Part shown: positions 28,281 through 36,576 of the stretch, piece after piece | Layout of the letters: every line of letters starts with the position of its first letter | How positions within the stretch are numbered: position 1 is the stretch's first letter | NCBI RefSeq assembly: GCF_042932805.1 | Contig: NZ_CP170633.1 | Location: forward strand, 434,001-498,000 | Length of the DNA stretch: 64,000 bases | Direction: 5' to 3' | Origin: Ascidiaceihabitans sp029251465 | Lineage (GTDB): Bacteria; Pseudomonadota; Alphaproteobacteria; Rhodobacterales; Rhodobacteraceae | Made by a program: the position numbers and the translations under genes | The notes under the pieces: generated by a model | The model's input: the letters and a program-made list of their open reading frames with translations, nothing else | What the model was told of the DNA's origin: nothing | The model's database searches: none

Positions 28281-29192
28281 ATGCCACTGGAAATGAACAA
28301 AGAGGTTTTTATCACGGCGGCCATCACCGGGTCAGGGGCCACTCAGGACCGTAGCCAACATGTGCCGCGCTCACCCAAAGAGATCGCCGAGAGCGCCATC
28401 GCTGCTGCAAAAGCGGGTGCCGCGATTGTCCATTGCCACGTACGTGACCCTGAAACCGGCGCGCCCAGCCGTGATTTGCGGATGTTTCGTGAAGTCACGG
28501 ATCGCATTCGCGAGAGCGATACAGATGTGGTTTTAAACCTGACGGCAGGCATGGGCGGCGACATCGTTTTTGGCGATGTGGAAAATCCGATGACGCTAAG
28601 CCAGCAGGGCACCGACATGGCTGGTGCCTCTGAGCGGGTCGCGCATGTCGCCGAATGCTTGCCCGAGATTTGTACGCTCGACTGTGGCACTATGAATTTC
28701 GCCGAGGCCGATTATGTCATGACCAACACGCCCGGTATGCTGGTCGCGATGGGGCGGATGATGACCGAAATGGGCGTGAAACCTGAAATCGAAGCCTTTG
28801 ATACGGGCCACCTTTGGTATGCAAAACAACTGGTTAAGGATGGGGTGCTGGAGTCGCCTGCGTTGGTGCAGCTGTGCATGGGGGTGCCGTGGGGTGCGCC
28901 GGATGATCTGAATACGTTTATGGCGATGGTCAACAATGTGCCGGATGATTGGACGTTTTCTGCCTTTGGATTGGGGCGCAACCAGATGGCGTATGTGGCC
29001 GCCGCCGTGTTGGCAGGTGGCAATGTGCGGGTTGGGCTAGAAGACAACCTGTGGCTGGACAAAGGCGTGTTGGCCGAGAATTATCAACTCGTGGAACGCG
29101 CCGGCACAATCATCGAAAATATGGGTGCGCGGGTGATCGGGCCTGCCGAAGTGCGCGAAAAACTGGGATTGGTCAAAAGAGCCCCCAAGTGA
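28281..29192 (+). CDS. cdhC: Dehydrocarnitine cleavage enzyme (BKACE/DUF849 family)
   Basis: Beta-keto acid cleavage enzyme, 303 aa. The expected reaction is 3-dehydrocarnitine plus acetyl-CoA giving betainyl-CoA and acetoacetate. The family N-terminus is clear: EVFITAAITGSG, then His51-Cys-His53 in VHCHVRDP, the metal-binding pair. EAFDTGHLWYAKQLVKDG and the C-terminal RVGLEDNLWLDKGVLA are also standard. The start at 28281 has GGGAG nine bases upstream; the longer frame reads through the promoter. The stop overlaps the next gene (GTGA). Specificity comes from context with the carnitine dehydrogenase/thioesterase fusion. Confidence 0.85.
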   Translation: MPLEMNKEVFITAAITGSGATQDRSQHVPRSPKEIAESAIAAAKAGAAIVHCHVRDPETGAPSRDLRMFREVTDRIRESDTDVVLNLTAGMGGDIVFGDVENPMTLSQQGTDMAGASERVAHVAECLPEICTLDCGTMNFAEADYVMTNTPGMLVAMGRMMTEMGVKPEIEAFDTGHLWYAKQLVKDGVLESPALVQLCMGVPWGAPDDLNTFMAMVNNVPDDWTFSAFGLGRNQMAYVAAAVLAGGNVRVGLEDNLWLDKGVLAENYQLVERAGTIIENMGARVIGPAEVREKLGLVKRAPK

Positions 29193-29689
29193 ATTTGTGG
29201 ACCGCTACGCGGACTGTGCGAATAGGGTGGATCCTTGGTGCAATGGCGGTTCTTGCCGCCTGCACGCCGCCACCGCCGATGTCTTCGTTTCGCGACGACA
29301 CGATACGCCTAAGTGCGAGCACACGTTTCGATCCAACCTCGTTTGCAGGAACGTGGCACGTGCTGGCACATTTGGGCACCAAACCCGAGGGCACCTATCA
29401 GTTTGCGTATGACAAAACGGACAAAATCCTGACCCAAAGTACACCAACGAACGAACGCTACACGGTGCGCAGCGCAGGCGTTTTAGATGCAATCGGAACG
29501 CCGCAAACTTTGATCATCATGTGGGTGGACGAAGGATTTCGCACCGCGGCAATCGGAACACGCGACGGTACGTTCGGGGCGATTTTAGATCGCCAGCCAC
29601 GTGGCTCAGCTGACCGTTTCAACGCGGCCATACAGATATTGAAATTCAATGGCTGGGACGTCAGCCAACTTAAGAAAGTGAAGAAATGA
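29189..29689 (+). CDS. Lipocalin-like lipoprotein embedded in the carnitine operon
   Basis: A 166-aa lipoprotein. The GTG start overlaps the cdhC stop (GTGA) and gives a lipobox ending LGAMAVLAAC, with Cys25 as the lipidation site followed by a Pro-rich linker. The mature part has a lipocalin-like first strand (FAGTWHVLAHLGTKPEGTY, split at a Gly), a central NERYTVRSAGV strand and a helical end. Four-base overlaps at both ends show tight co-translation with the carnitine enzymes. Lipocalins bind amphiphiles; acyl-carnitine capture or trafficking would fit but is inference. Homology to Blc-type lipocalins is modest. Confidence 0.65.
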   Translation: MNLWTATRTVRIGWILGAMAVLAACTPPPPMSSFRDDTIRLSASTRFDPTSFAGTWHVLAHLGTKPEGTYQFAYDKTDKILTQSTPTNERYTVRSAGVLDAIGTPQTLIIMWVDEGFRTAAIGTRDGTFGAILDRQPRGSADRFNAAIQILKFNGWDVSQLKKVKK

Positions 29690-31158
29690 CAAAAACAGCG
29701 GCGATTATTGGCGGTGGCGTGATTGGCGGCGGATGGGCTGCACGGTTCTTGATGAATGGCTGGGACGTGCGAATTTACGATCCAGACCCAGAATCCGAGC
29801 GTAAAATCGGCGCTGTGATGGACAACGCCCGCCGCGCGCTGCCTGGCCTCACAGATGTGGTGATGCCTGACGAGGGGCAGATGCAGTTTTGTAAAACCAT
29901 CGCAGACGCCGCATCTGGTGCTGCGTTCATCGTCGAGGCGGTGCCTGAACGTGTTGAAATCAAACATGCCGTTTATGCCGAAATCGAAGCGGTCAACACC
30001 GATGGCCTGATTGCATCCTCGACCTCGGGTATCATGCCGACGGATTTGCAGGCCAAGATGACGCACCCCGAACGCCTGATCGTCGGGCATCCGTTTAATC
30101 CGGTGTATTTGCTGCCTTTGGTCGAACTCGTCGCAGGGCAACAGACCGATCCCGCACATATCGAAACCGCCCGCGAAATTTATGCGTCCCTTGGCATGCA
30201 CCCGCTGCATTGCCGGGTCGAAATCGAAGGGTTCCTATCGGACCGTTTGCAAGAAGCCCTGTGGAGAGAAGCTCTCTGGTTGTTGAAAGACGGCGTTGCA
30301 ACAGCCGAGGAATTAGACGCGGCAATTGCGTACGGTCCGGGGCTGCGTTGGGCGCAAATGGGAACAATGCAGACGTTCCATTTGGCGGGCGGCGAAGGCG
30401 GTATGCGCGCGATGCTCGCGATGTTTGGACCCTGCCTGAAATGGCCATGGACCAAGCTGATGGACGTGCCGGACCTAACGGATGACTTCGTAGAAATGGT
30501 TGGCGATCAATGTGATACACAGTCTGGCGATTTGGGACCACGCGATCTGGAACACATCCGCGATAGCAATTTGGTCGGTATCTTGCGCAGCCTAAAGGCC
30601 AACGGCTGGGGGGCTGGGGCCACGTTGATCGGTCATGATGCGCAGTTGCGCCAAGGGTCGGTACTGGGCGCGCGCGCCGCCGATTTGGCCGACCCAAGTC
30701 AGCCAATTGTCACAGTGCGTCGCGCTGTTCCTCTCGATTGGACGGACTACAACGGCCACATGAACGAGGCAAAATACCTACAGGCCTTTGGTGATGCGAC
30801 GGACCGATTTATGGAAATGATTGGCTGTGATGCGGCGTATATCGCGACCGGCGGGAGCTATTTTACCGCAGAAACGCACATTCGCCACGTCGATGAGGCG
30901 CTGGCTGGCGCGTTGATCGAAGTGCGGACCCAAGTGCTGATGGGTGCCGGCAAAAAGATGCAGCTTTGGCATGAAATGTACGAGGGTGATCGCCTGCTTG
31001 CGACCGGCGAGCATTTCTTGCTGCACGTCAGTCTTGAAACCCGTCGCCCAACGGATCCGTCGCCAGCAATCGTTTCAAATCTGGAAACAATCGCAGCTGC
31101 ACATGCGGCATTGTCTACCCCTGAAGGTGCCGGGCGCGCCGTTGGTCAGCGCCCGTGA
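29686..31158 (+). CDS. cdhA: Carnitine 3-dehydrogenase fused to betainyl-CoA thioesterase
   Basis: A 490-aa bifunctional enzyme. Residues 1-320 are a 3-hydroxyacyl-CoA-dehydrogenase-like NAD enzyme: Rossmann motif AAIIGGGVIGGGWAARF at the N-terminus, SSTSGIMPTDLQ and the catalytic HPFNPVYLLPLVELV. This matches L-carnitine 3-dehydrogenase, which oxidises carnitine to 3-dehydrocarnitine. From about residue 340 a hot-dog thioesterase begins (LDWTDYNGHMNEAKYLQAF, with the acidic Asp351 region), equivalent to the separate CdhB of Pseudomonas that hydrolyses betainyl-CoA to glycine betaine. It overlaps its neighbours by ATGA and GTGA. Confidence 0.88.
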   Translation: MTKTAAIIGGGVIGGGWAARFLMNGWDVRIYDPDPESERKIGAVMDNARRALPGLTDVVMPDEGQMQFCKTIADAASGAAFIVEAVPERVEIKHAVYAEIEAVNTDGLIASSTSGIMPTDLQAKMTHPERLIVGHPFNPVYLLPLVELVAGQQTDPAHIETAREIYASLGMHPLHCRVEIEGFLSDRLQEALWREALWLLKDGVATAEELDAAIAYGPGLRWAQMGTMQTFHLAGGEGGMRAMLAMFGPCLKWPWTKLMDVPDLTDDFVEMVGDQCDTQSGDLGPRDLEHIRDSNLVGILRSLKANGWGAGATLIGHDAQLRQGSVLGARAADLADPSQPIVTVRRAVPLDWTDYNGHMNEAKYLQAFGDATDRFMEMIGCDAAYIATGGSYFTAETHIRHVDEALAGALIEVRTQVLMGAGKKMQLWHEMYEGDRLLATGEHFLLHVSLETRRPTDPSPAIVSNLETIAAAHAALSTPEGAGRAVGQRP

Positions 31159-31910
31159 AACGGGTATTGATTACGGCAGGTGGGTCCGGCATCGGGCGCG
31201 CGATGGGGCAAGCGTTTGACGCCGCCGGGTTCGAGGTTTGGATCACAGATGTGGACCAAACAGCCTTAAATGGGACCCCTTTGGGCTGGCATTCACACCT
31301 GTGCGATGCCTCAAACGAGGCTGAAGTGGCCTTAGTGTTTGATGCAATCGCAGCCGCTGGCGGATTGGATGTTTTGTGCGCCAACGCCGGGGTCGCTGGA
31401 CCAACGGCATTGGTTGAGGATGTAGCCCTTGCCGATTGGCAGGCCTGCGTCAGTGTAAATCTGGAAGGCGCATTTTTGGCGTCAAAATACGCAGCGCCCT
31501 TGATGAAATCCGCTGGATGCGGCGCCATTGTCATCACGTCTTCGACGGCCGGCATCTACGGATACCCCAATCGCGCGCCCTATGCGGCGGCAAAATGGGG
31601 GATGATCGGGTTGACGAAAACGCTTGCGATGGAACTGGGCCCATTTGGTATTCGGTGCAACGCAATTTGTCCCGGCGCTGTCGAAGGTCCGCGCATGGAA
31701 GGCGTGCTGGAACGCGAAGCTGTGGCCAAAAACATGACACGGGATGCGGTGTATGATGGCTATGCAATCGGCACCTCGATGCGCTCGTTCGTAGAGGCGT
31801 CGGACATTGCGAATATGGCTGTTTTCTTGGGCTCGGATGGGGCGCGGTTGGTGTCGGGGCAGGTGATCGCCGTGGACGGGCACACGGAAAATCCCGACCC
31901 GAAAATCTAG
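31155..31910 (+). CDS. Short-chain dehydrogenase/reductase in the carnitine operon
   Basis: Classical SDR, 251 aa, last gene of the carnitine operon. It has the cofactor loop ITAGGSGIGRA (residues 6-16), CANAGVAG, the catalytic Ser in VITSSTAG and YAAAK. The GTG start overlaps the upstream stop. Two roles fit: oxidising D-carnitine to dehydrocarnitine, since D-carnitine dehydrogenases I know of are SDRs, or interconverting acetoacetate and 3-hydroxybutyrate, since acetoacetate is the co-product of CdhC. Sequence alone does not decide. The last four bases overlap the convergent XRE gene. Confidence 0.85.
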   Translation: MKRVLITAGGSGIGRAMGQAFDAAGFEVWITDVDQTALNGTPLGWHSHLCDASNEAEVALVFDAIAAAGGLDVLCANAGVAGPTALVEDVALADWQACVSVNLEGAFLASKYAAPLMKSAGCGAIVITSSTAGIYGYPNRAPYAAAKWGMIGLTKTLAMELGPFGIRCNAICPGAVEGPRMEGVLEREAVAKNMTRDAVYDGYAIGTSMRSFVEASDIANMAVFLGSDGARLVSGQVIAVDGHTENPDPKI

Positions 31911-32767
31911 GCGATCTGTGCACGCAAAATATGCAAATGTTCGGGCAAGTCGCGCGCGGTAAAGCTAGCTTGCCGGATCAATTCGTCAAAATGATGGGTC
32001 ATGATTTCGATACGTTCACGGTCGCGAAATGCCATGTAATGCCCACCAGTATAAAACACCGACAGCAAGGGTCCAAAGATCGTGATGGGCGCTGAGTAAA
32101 GCTTGCGCGCGTCAAAAAGATAGATGCGCATGCGGGGATAAAGCTGATCAATCAAGTGCAACAGATGGTCGATCTGCTCTAGCCGCTGTGCAACGGGAAG
32201 CCCGCGATAATAGCCGGTGCCTGCAGCAAAGCTTTGCAGTTCAAACATGGGCATCGCGATTTCATAATCGGATTGTGCATTGCGCATCCAGTTCAAACGG
32301 TCGGCCGAAGCATTGATCGCTTGCGTCGTCGTGCGCCCAAGATGCGGGGAATATTCCCATTCCAAAAGCCGCTGCGTTTTCAACATGTCGGGTAGGGCGA
32401 CGGGCACATGGCGAATTTTGTAACCTGCGGCTTCTTGGTGCCAGGCAAAGATGTGTTCATCGACAAGTGCGCGGGGGGCCTCGGTCAATGACAGCGACGC
32501 TGAAACAAGGGCCGCTGCACTTTCTGGTCTGTCCGACAGCCCTAACAACCAATCCGCAGACACGCCCAAAGCCGATGCGCAGGCCGCGATCACATGCGCA
32601 CTAGGCAGGCGCGTTCCATCGTCTTTTAACGCCTGAGACAGGGTGGACCGATCCGTGCCGATGGCCCTTGCAAGCCCGCTTTGCGTGCTGTCTGCGTCGG
32701 TCATTGCTTGGCTTAGGCGCAGACGAAACTGAGCGGCTCGATCAATGCGTGATGGTAATTCTCTCAT
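31907..32767 (-). CDS. XRE-family transcriptional regulator with large C-terminal sensor region
   Basis: A 286-aa regulator. I start at ATG 32767 (MRELPSRIDRAAQF), because the longer frame enters the promoter. The Cro/XRE helix-turn-helix is at residues 15-75 (SGLARAIGTDRSTLSQALKD). The remaining 200 residues are not a domain I recognise; they include HLGRTTTQAINASADRLNW and YPRMRIYLFDARKLYSAPITIF, the latter split at Arg/Lys. It is convergent with the carnitine SDR and divergent from the desaturase gene, with repeated TGTTRACA sites in the gap. The likely target is the desaturase, its own promoter, or both. Confidence 0.8.
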   Translation of the reverse strand: MRELPSRIDRAAQFRLRLSQAMTDADSTQSGLARAIGTDRSTLSQALKDDGTRLPSAHVIAACASALGVSADWLLGLSDRPESAAALVSASLSLTEAPRALVDEHIFAWHQEAAGYKIRHVPVALPDMLKTQRLLEWEYSPHLGRTTTQAINASADRLNWMRNAQSDYEIAMPMFELQSFAAGTGYYRGLPVAQRLEQIDHLLHLIDQLYPRMRIYLFDARKLYSAPITIFGPLLSVFYTGGHYMAFRDRERIEIMTHHFDELIRQASFTARDLPEHLHILRAQIA

Positions 32768-32797
32768 GTGTTTAAAATTATCACGGATTGAGAGTAA

Positions 32798-32823
32798 TGT
32801 TAACAATTTTCGGAATGTTGACA
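32798..32823. promoter_or_regulatory. Repeated TGTTRACA sites between XRE regulator and desaturase
   Basis: TGTTAACA (32798-32805, a perfect palindrome) and TGTTGACA (32816-32823) recur with an 18-base period. They lie within larger AATGTTAAC / AATGTTGAC direct repeats. Their place, 31 bases upstream of the regulator start and just before the desaturase, suits an XRE-type operator. Binding is inferred. Confidence 0.45.
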
Positions 32824-32866
32824 GTTCTTGGCAGGAGGTAGGGTTTGGCAACAGTCAGAGGTCTTC

Positions 32867-33802
32867 TTGCAATCCACAAAAACTACAGCATTTCATCACT
32901 CTCGTCGGGTACCGTTGGTTCAGATCGGGGATTGGCCGACACTTGGCCTGTGGATTGCGTGTTACGTTGGGTGGGGCGCTGCGTTGTTTGTGCTGCCGCA
33001 AGTGTCGTTCTTGTTAGCCTGCATTGCGCTGGTCGTGGTTTTGGTTCTGCAATCGTCGCTGAGTCATGAAATCCTGCACGGCCATCCGTTTACGAACCTC
33101 AAAATCAACTCTGCTCTGGGCCTGCTGGCTGTCGGCCTGCTTGTGCCCTACATCCGATTTCGCGACACGCATTTGGCGCATCATGTCGACGAGCGGTTGA
33201 CCGACCCCTACGATGATCCCGAAAGTAATTTTTGCGACCCTGCGGTTTGGGCGGCCAAGCCTGCGTGGGCGCGTGCGCTACTGCGGTTCAACAACACGAT
33301 GTTTGGGCGCATGTTGGTCGGCCCTGCGATCTCGCAATGGGCGTTCATGTTGGCCGATGCGAGGGCGATGATCGCCGGAAATCGGACAATCGCGCGGGCG
33401 TGGGCGCTGCACATACCGGCAATTCTGGCGACGATTTTGATCGTGAGTTGGGCCGGTTTTTCAATGCTTGCGTATCTGGCTGCGTGCTACGCTGCGATGA
33501 GCATTCTCAAAATCCGTACGTTTTTAGAACACCGCACACAGGACGATCCAACAGCGCGTACCGTGATCGTAGAGGGGCGTGGCGTGTTGTCATTTTTGTT
33601 CTTAAACAACAACTTGCATGTCGTCCATCACCTGCACCCCAAAGTCGCTTGGCATGTCTTACCGAGGTTGTATCGCGAAAACAAAGCCAGCTATCAAACC
33701 TGCAACAACGGCTATGTTTACACCTCTTATGCGCAAATCTTTCGAAAGCACTTCTTTAAGGCGAAAGACCCCGTGCCGCATCCGCGCTGGCCTTTGGTCT
33801 AA
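32867..33802 (+). CDS. Membrane fatty acid desaturase / beta-carotene hydroxylase-like protein
   Basis: Integral membrane di-iron desaturase, about 311 aa. All three histidine boxes are present: HEILHGH, HLAHH and HVVHHLHP, with hydrophobic pairs between them. The start is uncertain. TTG 32867 has CAGAGG upstream, whereas the best Shine-Dalgarno in the region (AGGAGG, 32833-32838) precedes a TTG at 32845 in another frame. The frame stays open back to TTG 32828. Desaturases of this type act on acyl chains or carotenoid rings; the substrate is not resolved. The DMT transporter follows 19 bases later on the same strand. Confidence 0.85.
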   Translation: MQSTKTTAFHHSRRVPLVQIGDWPTLGLWIACYVGWGAALFVLPQVSFLLACIALVVVLVLQSSLSHEILHGHPFTNLKINSALGLLAVGLLVPYIRFRDTHLAHHVDERLTDPYDDPESNFCDPAVWAAKPAWARALLRFNNTMFGRMLVGPAISQWAFMLADARAMIAGNRTIARAWALHIPAILATILIVSWAGFSMLAYLAACYAAMSILKIRTFLEHRTQDDPTARTVIVEGRGVLSFLFLNNNLHVVHHLHPKVAWHVLPRLYRENKASYQTCNNGYVYTSYAQIFRKHFFKAKDPVPHPRWPLV

Positions 33803-33821
33803 AAAACCGCCATCAGCGATC

Positions 33822-34724
33822 ATGAGCTTGTGGATCGGTATTTCAATTGCGGCGGCGGTGTTTCAAACACTGCGCTTTATGTTGCAAAAAATGATGGCCA
33901 AGCAAACGTTGTCTGCGGCCGGTGCCACCTTTGCACGGTTCCTGTATTCCGCGCCGTTTGTCGTTCTTTTCACCGCAATTTATCTGGCGCAAACCGGTCA
34001 AAGCTGGCCCACTTTGCCGCCGGTATTCTGGATTTACGCGGTGTGTGGCGGCACGGCGCAGGTTTTGGCGACTGTTTGCGTTGTCATGGTATTCAAAAGC
34101 CGTAATTTTGCGGTCGGCATTACATTCAAGAAATCCGAAGTCATCCTCGCCGTTGTGACCGGTCTTGTGATCTTGGGCGATCAGGTCACTGCTTGGGGAT
34201 TGTGCGCGATTGTTTTGGGCGTGATCGGGGTTTTGGTGTTGTCCGCCTCGCCGGAGCAAGGGCGGTTCAAAATGCGTGACATTGCCAACCGCGCGGCGGG
34301 CTTGGGTCTGTTGTCAGGCGCGTTGTTTGCGGTGTCTGCGGTCAGCTATCGTGGCGCATCTTTGCAGATTGATATGGGTGATCACTGGGCGCGCGCTGCT
34401 GTGACGTTGGCGATGGTTACGTCTATGCAATTGATTGGAATGGCAATTTGGCTGGCTTGGCAGGATGCACCGCAGATTGGTGCCGTGTGGCGCGCACGGT
34501 GCGTGACGGCATGGATCGGGATGCTATCAATGGCGGGTTCGTTCTGTTGGTTTTCAGCATTTGCGCTGCAAAACGCGGCTTACGTCAAGGCCGTGGGCCA
34601 GATCGAGCTGATCTTTAGCCTGATGGTCACGGTGATCTTTTTCCGCGAGCGCATCTTGTTGCGCGAATGGATTGGCATGGCGATCTTGGGCAGTTCAGTG
34701 CTGATGTTGGTTTTGGTGATCTGA
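33822..34724 (+). CDS. EamA/DMT-superfamily permease
   Basis: Ten-helix drug/metabolite transporter, 300 aa, starting at ATG 33822 (MSLWIGISIAAAVFQ). Two EamA repeats are visible. Each carries the acidic/Lys motif near the end of its third helix (ITFKKSEVILAVVTGLVILGD, split by K/S; and VGQIELIFSLMVTVIFFRERI, split similarly). It lies 19 bases after the desaturase and may be co-transcribed. Substrate unknown. The longer open frame upstream overlaps the desaturase and is not needed. Confidence 0.88.
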   Translation: MSLWIGISIAAAVFQTLRFMLQKMMAKQTLSAAGATFARFLYSAPFVVLFTAIYLAQTGQSWPTLPPVFWIYAVCGGTAQVLATVCVVMVFKSRNFAVGITFKKSEVILAVVTGLVILGDQVTAWGLCAIVLGVIGVLVLSASPEQGRFKMRDIANRAAGLGLLSGALFAVSAVSYRGASLQIDMGDHWARAAVTLAMVTSMQLIGMAIWLAWQDAPQIGAVWRARCVTAWIGMLSMAGSFCWFSAFALQNAAYVKAVGQIELIFSLMVTVIFFRERILLREWIGMAILGSSVLMLVLVI

Positions 34725-34734
34725 TTTTTCGAAA

Positions 34735-35430
34735 CTAGTCGGTGGGGGCGTGACCGCGCAGCCTGATGAACAGGCTTTCTTCGTCGTTGTTTCTGAAAAA
34801 CGGCACGCTTTGCGGCGGCTCAGGATCAGTGGCGCGGGCCTCGATTTCGCTCAGCACGACTTCGGTGATGAACGGCATATCAAAGGCGCGCACGTCGGTT
34901 AATGACACCCATTGCAGGTGCGAAAGTTCATCCGAGGCGGCGGTGAAATCATCCGGATCAGTGGCCAAAGCATCTGCATCAACCAGAAAAAATCGCGCAT
35001 CAAAACGGCGCGGACGGCCGGGTGGGGTCAGTGCGCGAAACACGAACTGCAAAGCAGACGCATCTGGCAAATGACCGGTGGCGGCGAAATCGGCCCAATC
35101 GGGATGCACGTCGCCGTGCCACGCGCCTTTTTTGCCCAAGACCTGACCGGTTTCTTCAAACAATTCGCGAATTGCAGCGACCGCCAACGGGTGCGACATA
35201 TCAGGGGTTGCGTCTTCTTTTAGGCGCTCGCCACACAGATCAGACAGCTGTCCGGCAAGGGTGATGTTTGCGTCACCTGCATCGACAGCGCCCCCCGGGA
35301 ACACGAATTTGTTGGGCATAAAAGCAGCTTTAGCACCGCGTTGACCCATCAAAATACGCGGCGTGGTCATGCGGTCGCGCAAAACAATAACGGTCGAGGC
35401 GTTGCGAATTTGGGTTTTGTCGATGGTCAT
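34735..35430 (-). CDS. NUDIX hydrolase
   Basis: A 231-aa Nudix pyrophosphohydrolase. The Nudix box reads AVAAIRELFEETGQVLG near residue 88, retaining the REx2EE metal site. The preceding Gly-rich strand (KFVFPGGAVDAGD) is typical. The spacing and flanking sequence resemble the CoA- or NDP-sugar-type Nudix proteins, but the substrate is not clear. Its ATG lies three bases after a strong hairpin that contains the only plausible ribosome site, and the DUF983 stop codon is 34 bases upstream, so its translation probably depends on DUF983 translation. Confidence 0.88.
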   Translation of the reverse strand: MTIDKTQIRNASTVIVLRDRMTTPRILMGQRGAKAAFMPNKFVFPGGAVDAGDANITLAGQLSDLCGERLKEDATPDMSHPLAVAAIRELFEETGQVLGKKGAWHGDVHPDWADFAATGHLPDASALQFVFRALTPPGRPRRFDARFFLVDADALATDPDDFTAASDELSHLQWVSLTDVRAFDMPFITEVVLSEIEARATDPEPPQSVPFFRNNDEESLFIRLRGHAPTD

Positions 35431-35432
35431 GC

Positions 35433-35458
35433 GCGCCCCTAAACGGTGTTCGGGGCGC
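35433..35458 (-). promoter_or_regulatory. Hairpin sequestering the Nudix ribosome-binding site
   Basis: On the minus strand GCGCCCC (35458-35452) pairs perfectly with GGGGCGC (35439-35433) across a twelve-base loop. The 3' arm holds the GGGG that would serve as Shine-Dalgarno for the Nudix ATG at 35430. The DUF983 stop codon (35466-35464) lies just before the hairpin, so a terminating ribosome could melt it. This is a translational-coupling arrangement by inference. Confidence 0.5.
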
Positions 35459-35463
35459 TTGTT

Positions 35464-35868
35464 TTAGCGCTGTTCGCCAAAACCGCCCATGTATCGCGAC
35501 CATTGAAAGCCGATCACAGCCCCCTTCAGTCTAGGAAGAAGGTAAAGCGAGAGGCCGACACTTCCAACCGCAAAGATGGTAAAAAGCGTCAAAGGCTCAG
35601 GACGCCACGTCACAAAAGCATAGTGCAGCAGCGGTATCATCAGGTGCCCAACGATCAGAATTGTCAGATAGGCTGGCGCGTCATCCGCGCGGTGGTGCTG
35701 CAACTCTTGGCGACACACAGTACAAGTGTCGTTCACCTTGAGATAGCTTTTTAGCAGCGCACCACTGCCACAATTGGGGCATTTACAGCGCCATCCACGC
35801 AACATTGCACTGCGCAACGGGCGTTCGGGGGCTTCAATAGTGATGTCTGTATCAGTGCTGGCCATCAT
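35464..35868 (-). CDS. DUF983 family zinc-ribbon membrane protein
   Basis: A 134-aa DUF983 protein. An N-terminal zinc-ribbon-like unit has paired cysteines (CKCPNCGSGALL, then TCTVCRQEL) after an Arg/Trp-rich segment (MLRGWRCKCPNCG). Two transmembrane helices follow (about residues 62-83 and 92-110). The family is widespread in alphaproteobacteria and of unknown function. It is the first gene of a two-gene unit with the Nudix hydrolase. Confidence 0.85.
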   Translation of the reverse strand: MMASTDTDITIEAPERPLRSAMLRGWRCKCPNCGSGALLKSYLKVNDTCTVCRQELQHHRADDAPAYLTILIVGHLMIPLLHYAFVTWRPEPLTLFTIFAVGSVGLSLYLLPRLKGAVIGFQWSRYMGGFGEQR

Positions 35869-36009
35869 CGATATCCTTTGTGATGCACCCTACATGCGTT
35901 GGGTTGATCATGAATTAAAGGTGACAGGATGTCCTTGCGGCGCGTTGTCGCGCAGAAAAAATTGAAATTTATGCGACGGAACCGTCTGAGTGCTCCGTTT
36001 TACTTGTGA

Positions 36010-36030
36010 ACCGCCTAAACAATAGGCGGT
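36010..36030 (+). promoter_or_regulatory. 5' UTR hairpin upstream of EF-hand gene
   Basis: ACCGCCTA (36010-36017) and TAGGCGGT (36023-36030) form a perfect eight-base-pair hairpin with an AACAA loop, 24 bases before the EF-hand ATG. No T-run follows. It could be a 5' UTR stabilising stem or an operator; I cannot choose between them. Confidence 0.45.
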
Positions 36031-36054
36031 CCCACGAGTAACTGGAGTAACAAT

Positions 36055-36513
36055 ATGAATATTCGAATGACACTTGTCGCAGCAGCTTTGACGGGTTTGG
36101 CCATCGGTGGCGCAGCTTATGCCAAAGGCGACAAACCACGCGGACCCAAAGTCACGTTTGAACAACTGGACACAAACCAGGATGGTCAGGTGACCGAGGC
36201 CGAAATGCAGGCACATGGTGCTGCACGTTTTGCCCAAGCGGATACAGATGGTGACGGTTTTCTTACAGAATCCGAGATCGAGGCCGCTGGCCAAGAGCGT
36301 GCGAAAAAGAAATCAGCCCGCATGATCAAACATTTGGACGCTGACAAAGACGGCAAATTGTCCGTCGAAGAAATGGGCAAACGTGGTGGCAAAGGCGACC
36401 GTTTCGCCAAACTTGACACCGACAACAGCGGTGGTCTGTCGAAAGAAGAATTCGACGCTGCGCATAAGAAAATGCGCAAAAACCGCGGTGAAGACAAGCC
36501 TGCTACTGAATAA
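36055..36513 (+). CDS. Periplasmic four-EF-hand calcium-binding protein
   Basis: Secreted 152-aa protein with signal peptide (residues 1-23, ending AAYA). Four complete EF-hand loops are visible: DTNQDGQVTEAE (39-50), DTDGDGFLTESE (63-74), DADKDGKLSVEE (95-106) and DTDNSGGLSKEE (121-132). All keep acidic residues at positions 1, 3 or 5 and Glu at 12, so all should bind Ca2+. It has a good TGGAG ribosome site. It heads a same-strand group with an ECF sigma factor, a putative anti-sigma and a metal-resistance-type protein, suggesting that it buffers or senses calcium in the envelope. Confidence 0.9.
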   Translation: MNIRMTLVAAALTGLAIGGAAYAKGDKPRGPKVTFEQLDTNQDGQVTEAEMQAHGAARFAQADTDGDGFLTESEIEAAGQERAKKKSARMIKHLDADKDGKLSVEEMGKRGGKGDRFAKLDTDNSGGLSKEEFDAAHKKMRKNRGEDKPATE

Positions 36514-36576
36514 GGCAACGGTGCGCGCGGGTGACACACTTGTTTCTCGCGCGCGGTCTCAGTAACGCTGATCGGT

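Noticed and set aside
35978..35999. GGAAC...CGTT resembling an EcfG general-stress promoter upstream of the EF-hand gene
   Set aside because: The gap is 13 bases, shorter than the 16-17 expected for EcfG promoters.
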